From: CAVUNY01 sp963768585
GTDB lineage: Bacteria > Chloroflexota > Anaerolineae > Anaerolineales > Anaerolineaceae
Assembly (NCBI GenBank): GCA_963768585.1
Contig: CAVYIF010000018.1
Location: forward strand, 248,001-312,000
DNA: 64,000 nucleotides
Reading direction: 5' to 3'
Position 1 is the first letter of the stretch; each line of letters begins with the position of its first letter. The notes under the pieces are model-generated. The model was not told the DNA's origin and ran no database searches. It saw nothing but the letters and a program-made list of their open reading frames with translations. A program made the position numbers and the translations under genes. This document shows, piece after piece, positions 60,548-64,000 of this stretch.

Positions 60548-63283
60548 ATGAGCGATTGGCATTTGATTTCTGTTTCTGATGCGCTTGACAAACTGCAGGT
60601 TTCTTTAGAAACAGGTCTGAGTCCGGCCGAGGCTTCGCACAGGTTGGCGGAAGTTGGGCCCAACGAGTTAATCGACCGGGGTGGAAAAAGTCCCTGGAAG
60701 ATCGTCTTTGAGCAGTTAACCGGGGTCATGACCATTGTCTTGATTGTTTCCGCGTTAATTTCATTCTTCCTGGCAGATTTTGAAGATGCTGTCGCCATCC
60801 TGGCAATTGTAATTCTTAATACCATTTTGGGCTTCAGCCAGGAATACCGCGCCGAAAAAGCGATGGCTGCCTTAAAAAAGATGGCTGTTCCTCACGTAAA
60901 AGTTCGCCGGGGCGGGCACGTTGTCGAGATTTCTGCCCGTGAACTGGTGCCAGGCGACCTGGTTTTACTCGAGGCTGGCAACTTGATCCCCGCAGACGGC
61001 CGGCTGATCGAATCGGCAAATTTGCGTGTTCAGGAAGCCGTGCTGACTGGCGAATCAGAGGCCGTGGAAAAAATGACCGCGCCCCTTTCACAGCCCAACC
61101 CGACCCTGGGCGATCAGCGCAACCGCGCCTTTATGGGCACGGTCATCGCCTACGGCCGGGGGACATTAGCCGTCACCGAGACCGGGATGAAGACCGAGTT
61201 AGGTCGGATTGCCGATATGCTGCAGAATGTGACCCAGGAAGCCACCCCCATGCAGCGTCGCCTCGAACATCTCGGTAAGGTTCTGGCTGCCGCCGCCCTG
61301 GCCATCGTCGCGGTGGTATTTGGCCTGGGGGTCATTCGCGGGGAAGATTTGCGCCTGATGTTTATGACCGCGATCAGCATGGCCGTTGCCGCCATCCCCG
61401 AAGGACTGCCCACTGTGGTCACCATCGGCCTGGCACTCGGCGCGCAGGGGATGTTGAAACGCAACGCTTTGATCCGCAAACTGCCTGCCGTGGAAACGCT
61501 TGGTTCGGTAACTGTGATTTGTTCGGATAAGACCGGCACCCTCACCGAAAACCGGATGACGGTCACATTATTGGATGTCGCCAACCACCAGCTCGATATC
61601 AAAGAGGAAGTCCAGGGATTCTCGCCGCGTGTCAGCAAGCGGCAGACCGAAAGCCAGGGATCTGTAGAACCTGCCATTTCGTTCCTGCTGATTTCCGGCG
61701 CCTTATGCAATGATGCCCTGCTGGAAGCGGATGCCGAACATGCCGGCGAGTTTTCTACTATAGGCGATCCAACCGAGGGCGCACTGGTGATTGCGGCCGC
61801 CCGGACTGGACTGTGGAAACAAGAATTAGAAAAAGAATGGCCCAGGGTGGCAGAACTGCCCTTCGATTCGGACCGCAAACGGATGACGACCATCCACCGT
61901 CTCCCGCAGACTACTCTGGCGGAAGCCGAAAACACCCCGCTTGCCCACCCAAATGTCGACGAACCCCCATTGATCGCCATTACCAAGGGCTCGGTTGACG
62001 GGATGCTGGAAATCAGCAGCCAGGTCTGGGTAGACGGCCAACTGCACGCGCTGGATGCCCATTGGCGGGAACGTATTCAGACTGCAAACAACCGCCTGGC
62101 CCAGAACGGCATGCGTGTCCTGGGGATGGCTTACCAGCTTCGCCGCCATGAATCGGTGGACCACCCGCAAGAACCGGTCGAAAAAGACCTGGTCTTCATC
62201 GGCATGACTGGTATGATCGATCCGGCGCGTCCTGAAGTTTTCGATGCCGTGCACAAGGCCCAGTTAGCCGGAATTCGCCCGATGATGATCACCGGCGATC
62301 ATCCGCTGACCGCCTTATCCATCGCCCGCGACCTGGGCATTACCACCACCGATCATGTAATCACCGGCCGCGAATTAGCCACCATGCCCATGGACAAACT
62401 TGTCCGGCAGGTCAAAGAAACCTCGGTCTTCGCCCGCGTCTCACCCGAGCACAAGTTAAAAATTGTGGAGGCGCTGCAGTCCAACGGGCAAATTGTGGCC
62501 ATGACGGGTGACGGCGTAAACGATGCCCCGGCCCTGAAAAAGGCCGATATCGGTGTCGCCATGGGCATCACCGGCACGGATGTCACAAAAGAATCGGCCG
62601 ATATGGTCCTCATGGACGACAATTTCGCCACAATTGTGGCCGCAGTTGAAGAAGGCCGGCGCATTTATGACAATATCCGCAAATTTATTAAATACGCGCT
62701 GGGCTCAAATATCGGCGAGATTCTGGTCATGCTGGCCGCACCTTTCCTGGGAATGCCGCTGCCGCTGCTGCCGCTGCAAATATTGTGGATCAACCTGGTG
62801 ACGGATGGTTTGCCCGGGTTGGCCTTGACCATGGAGTCTGCAGAGAGCAACACCATGAAGCGCCCACCTTTTCATCCCAAGGAAAATATCTTCAGCCGCG
62901 GATTGGGCCGAAGCATCATCTGGATGGGCCTCATGCTGGGATTGCTGACAATGGGTATTGGCTACTGGGGCTGGGCGACCGGACAGGAGGCCTGGCAAAC
63001 CATGGCCTTCACCACCCTGACCCTGGCTCAAATGGGGAATGTTCTGGCAATTCACACATCGAGCAAACCACTCTTCAAGGGCGGGTTGTTCAGCAACCCG
63101 TTATTGATCGCATCGATCCTCATCACCGTGGTGATGCAGCTGGGTGTGGTCTATATTCCTTTCTTACAGCCCATCTTTGAAACCGAGCCTCTAACCGCCA
63201 GCCAGTTTGGCGTCACCATCCTGGCCAGCATCGCCATGTACATTTTTGTCCGATTGGAAAGGCACCTCAATCGGGCTGTATAG
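60548..63283 (+). CDS. P-type (P2A) cation-transporting ATPase, probable Mn2+/Ca2+ exporter
   Basis: A 911-residue P2-type ATPase. The A-domain has LTGESEAVEK near residue 165, the phosphorylation site is CSDKTGTLTENR (Asp327), and the hinge is TGDGVNDAPALKKADIGVAMG near residue 655. Transport-site residues match the Ca2+-ATPase type: IPEGLP in helix 4, GSNIGEI in helix 5 and NLVTDGLPG in helix 6. Ten helices in all. The Mn2+ riboswitch in front points to export of excess manganese, as with other riboswitch-linked P-type pumps. Ca2+ is possible too. Confidence 0.93.
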   Translation: MSDWHLISVSDALDKLQVSLETGLSPAEASHRLAEVGPNELIDRGGKSPWKIVFEQLTGVMTIVLIVSALISFFLADFEDAVAILAIVILNTILGFSQEYRAEKAMAALKKMAVPHVKVRRGGHVVEISARELVPGDLVLLEAGNLIPADGRLIESANLRVQEAVLTGESEAVEKMTAPLSQPNPTLGDQRNRAFMGTVIAYGRGTLAVTETGMKTELGRIADMLQNVTQEATPMQRRLEHLGKVLAAAALAIVAVVFGLGVIRGEDLRLMFMTAISMAVAAIPEGLPTVVTIGLALGAQGMLKRNALIRKLPAVETLGSVTVICSDKTGTLTENRMTVTLLDVANHQLDIKEEVQGFSPRVSKRQTESQGSVEPAISFLLISGALCNDALLEADAEHAGEFSTIGDPTEGALVIAAARTGLWKQELEKEWPRVAELPFDSDRKRMTTIHRLPQTTLAEAENTPLAHPNVDEPPLIAITKGSVDGMLEISSQVWVDGQLHALDAHWRERIQTANNRLAQNGMRVLGMAYQLRRHESVDHPQEPVEKDLVFIGMTGMIDPARPEVFDAVHKAQLAGIRPMMITGDHPLTALSIARDLGITTTDHVITGRELATMPMDKLVRQVKETSVFARVSPEHKLKIVEALQSNGQIVAMTGDGVNDAPALKKADIGVAMGITGTDVTKESADMVLMDDNFATIVAAVEEGRRIYDNIRKFIKYALGSNIGEILVMLAAPFLGMPLPLLPLQILWINLVTDGLPGLALTMESAESNTMKRPPFHPKENIFSRGLGRSIIWMGLMLGLLTMGIGYWGWATGQEAWQTMAFTTLTLAQMGNVLAIHTSSKPLFKGGLFSNPLLIASILITVVMQLGVVYIPFLQPIFETEPLTASQFGVTILASIAMYIFVRLERHLNRAV

Positions 63284-63351
63284 TACAAAACTTAATCGAT
63301 GGCATCGACGTCGATGAACTATAGATTCGATTATCCTTGTTAAAATTTATT

Positions 63352-63861
63352 TTATTCCGGGATATACGGCGCCTCGCTGATCTTACCGACAAACTGCGGC
63401 AGGTCGGTATGCCCCAGAACCTGGCGCACGGCGTGCGCTTCGCCGATGTGAAACCAATAGTGGTAGATATTGCGCAGCAGCAGCGTGCCAATGCTTTCCG
63501 GAAAGGGCTGACCGTTCGCGCGCACATAAAACTGCTGCAGGGTCTTTGGGGTCAGTTTGTCCAGCTTTGCATCGGCGGCCTGGGTGACGGCACGCCAGAC
63601 AGCCCACATTTCGTGCATGGGGGGTGTCGATGCCGGTTTGCCGGTCCCGACCAGGTCATTAAGCGCTTTTGCCACAGGCTGGCCCCCGGGAAAGATCAGC
63701 CAGTAGCCCTGTTCCTGGTTGGCCAGGTGCCCAATCATCCAGGAGATGGAATTCATCGGCTGGACGCGGCGCACCCCATCCTCTTCAGAAACACCTTCCA
63801 GACAGCGCACAAATTCGCTGCGCGCAAACCTTAATTGAGCGACCAGTAAATGGACTGCCAT
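63352..63861 (-). CDS. DinB-family (YfiT/DinB fold) protein
   Basis: A 169-residue four-helix bundle of the DinB superfamily. The metal-binding histidines are in MIGHLANQEQGYW near residue 45 and IYHYWFHIGEAHAVRQVLG near residue 135. Members include thiol-S-transferases and stress proteins of unknown role. GAGGAG precedes the ATG. It starts 10 bp after the stop of a glycoside hydrolase gene on the same strand. Confidence 0.85.
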   Translation of the reverse strand: MAVHLLVAQLRFARSEFVRCLEGVSEEDGVRRVQPMNSISWMIGHLANQEQGYWLIFPGGQPVAKALNDLVGTGKPASTPPMHEMWAVWRAVTQAADAKLDKLTPKTLQQFYVRANGQPFPESIGTLLLRNIYHYWFHIGEAHAVRQVLGHTDLPQFVGKISEAPYIPE

Positions 63862-63871
63862 GGTTTTCTCC

Positions 63872-64000
63872 TCATCCTTTCAGAATTTCACGAAACAATT
63901 TCTTCACGACTTCATAGGCCATCTTGGGACGGCGGTATTCATCCAGAACACCTTTATTATTAAACCCCCTGGCGCGGGTCAGCATCCGCGGCAGTCCCCC
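63872..64000 (-). CDS. C-terminal end of a GH2-type glycosidase (cut by window edge)
   Basis: Forty-two C-terminal residues are visible, ending in GFNNKGVLDEYRRPKMAYEVVKK and a short tail (shown here in parts: GFNNKGVLDEYRRP, then KMAYEVV). This closing segment is typical of GH2 beta-glucuronidase/beta-galactosidase barrels (RxRGFNxKGLxDxYRRPKxAY). The rest lies to the right of the window. It is followed 10 bp later by the DinB-family gene. Confidence 0.65.
   Translation of the reverse strand, partial: GGLPRMLTRARGFNNKGVLDEYRRPKMAYEVVKKLFREILKG

Overview
The window looks like chromosomal DNA of a Chloroflexota bacterium of the Anaerolineae type; this is an inference from gene content. Signs are the hrcA-grpE-dnaK-dnaJ-prmA order with a CIRCE element, two F420-type enzyme families, a family B DNA polymerase beside a RecA-like protein, several leader-RNA switches and apparently leaderless genes. 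Coding DNA is moderately GC-rich. AT-rich stretches at about 14.1-17.7 kb and 29.5-30.7 kb look like later acquisitions.

Layout. 0-1 kb: the end of a minus-strand sugar operon (zinc alcohol dehydrogenase, AraD-like epimerase). 1-3.3 kb: LCP protein, leucine-rich-repeat protein and PIG-L deacetylase. 3.4-9.4 kb: heat-shock operon under HrcA/CIRCE control, ending in prmA. 9.4-14.1 kb: housekeeping genes (pncB, ychF, tRNA-Leu, ABC-F ATPase). 14.1-19 kb: AT-rich surface-glycan module (sulfatase-fold enzyme, two small membrane proteins, kinase-like/methyltransferase fusion) plus a glycosyltransferase. 20.6-27.3 kb: an unusual block holding a divergent PolB, an 89-residue protein, a RecA-fold protein without a P-loop, a lipoprotein-to-kinase fusion and a divergent ATPase/winged-helix regulator. 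27.3-30.7 kb: an orphan c-di-GMP-I riboswitch, a 109-bp tandem array of tRNA-derived units, an intact CAU-anticodon tRNA, further tRNA fragments, an F420-type oxidoreductase and a DUF3800 protein.

33-38 kb: thrS with a T-box leader, a flippase and a glycosyltransferase. 38-49 kb: carbon and amino-acid metabolism, including citramalate synthase behind an isoleucine-rich leader peptide, homoserine dehydrogenase, a split transketolase and a GntR regulator. Three genes here carry five frameshifts. 50-55 kb: trehalose synthase, a LacI regulator and a methyltransferase linked by three identical operators. 55-64 kb: c-di-AMP receptor-like protein, glycoside hydrolases, oxidoreductases and a P-type ATPase behind a Mn2+ (yybP-ykoY) riboswitch.

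The best candidates for undescribed biology are the PolB/RecA-like block, the tRNA-derived array and the lipoprotein-kinase/regulator pair. The window also shows seven control devices readable from sequence: CIRCE, T-box, isoleucine attenuator, Mn2+ riboswitch, c-di-GMP riboswitch, a LacI regulon and a GntR operator.
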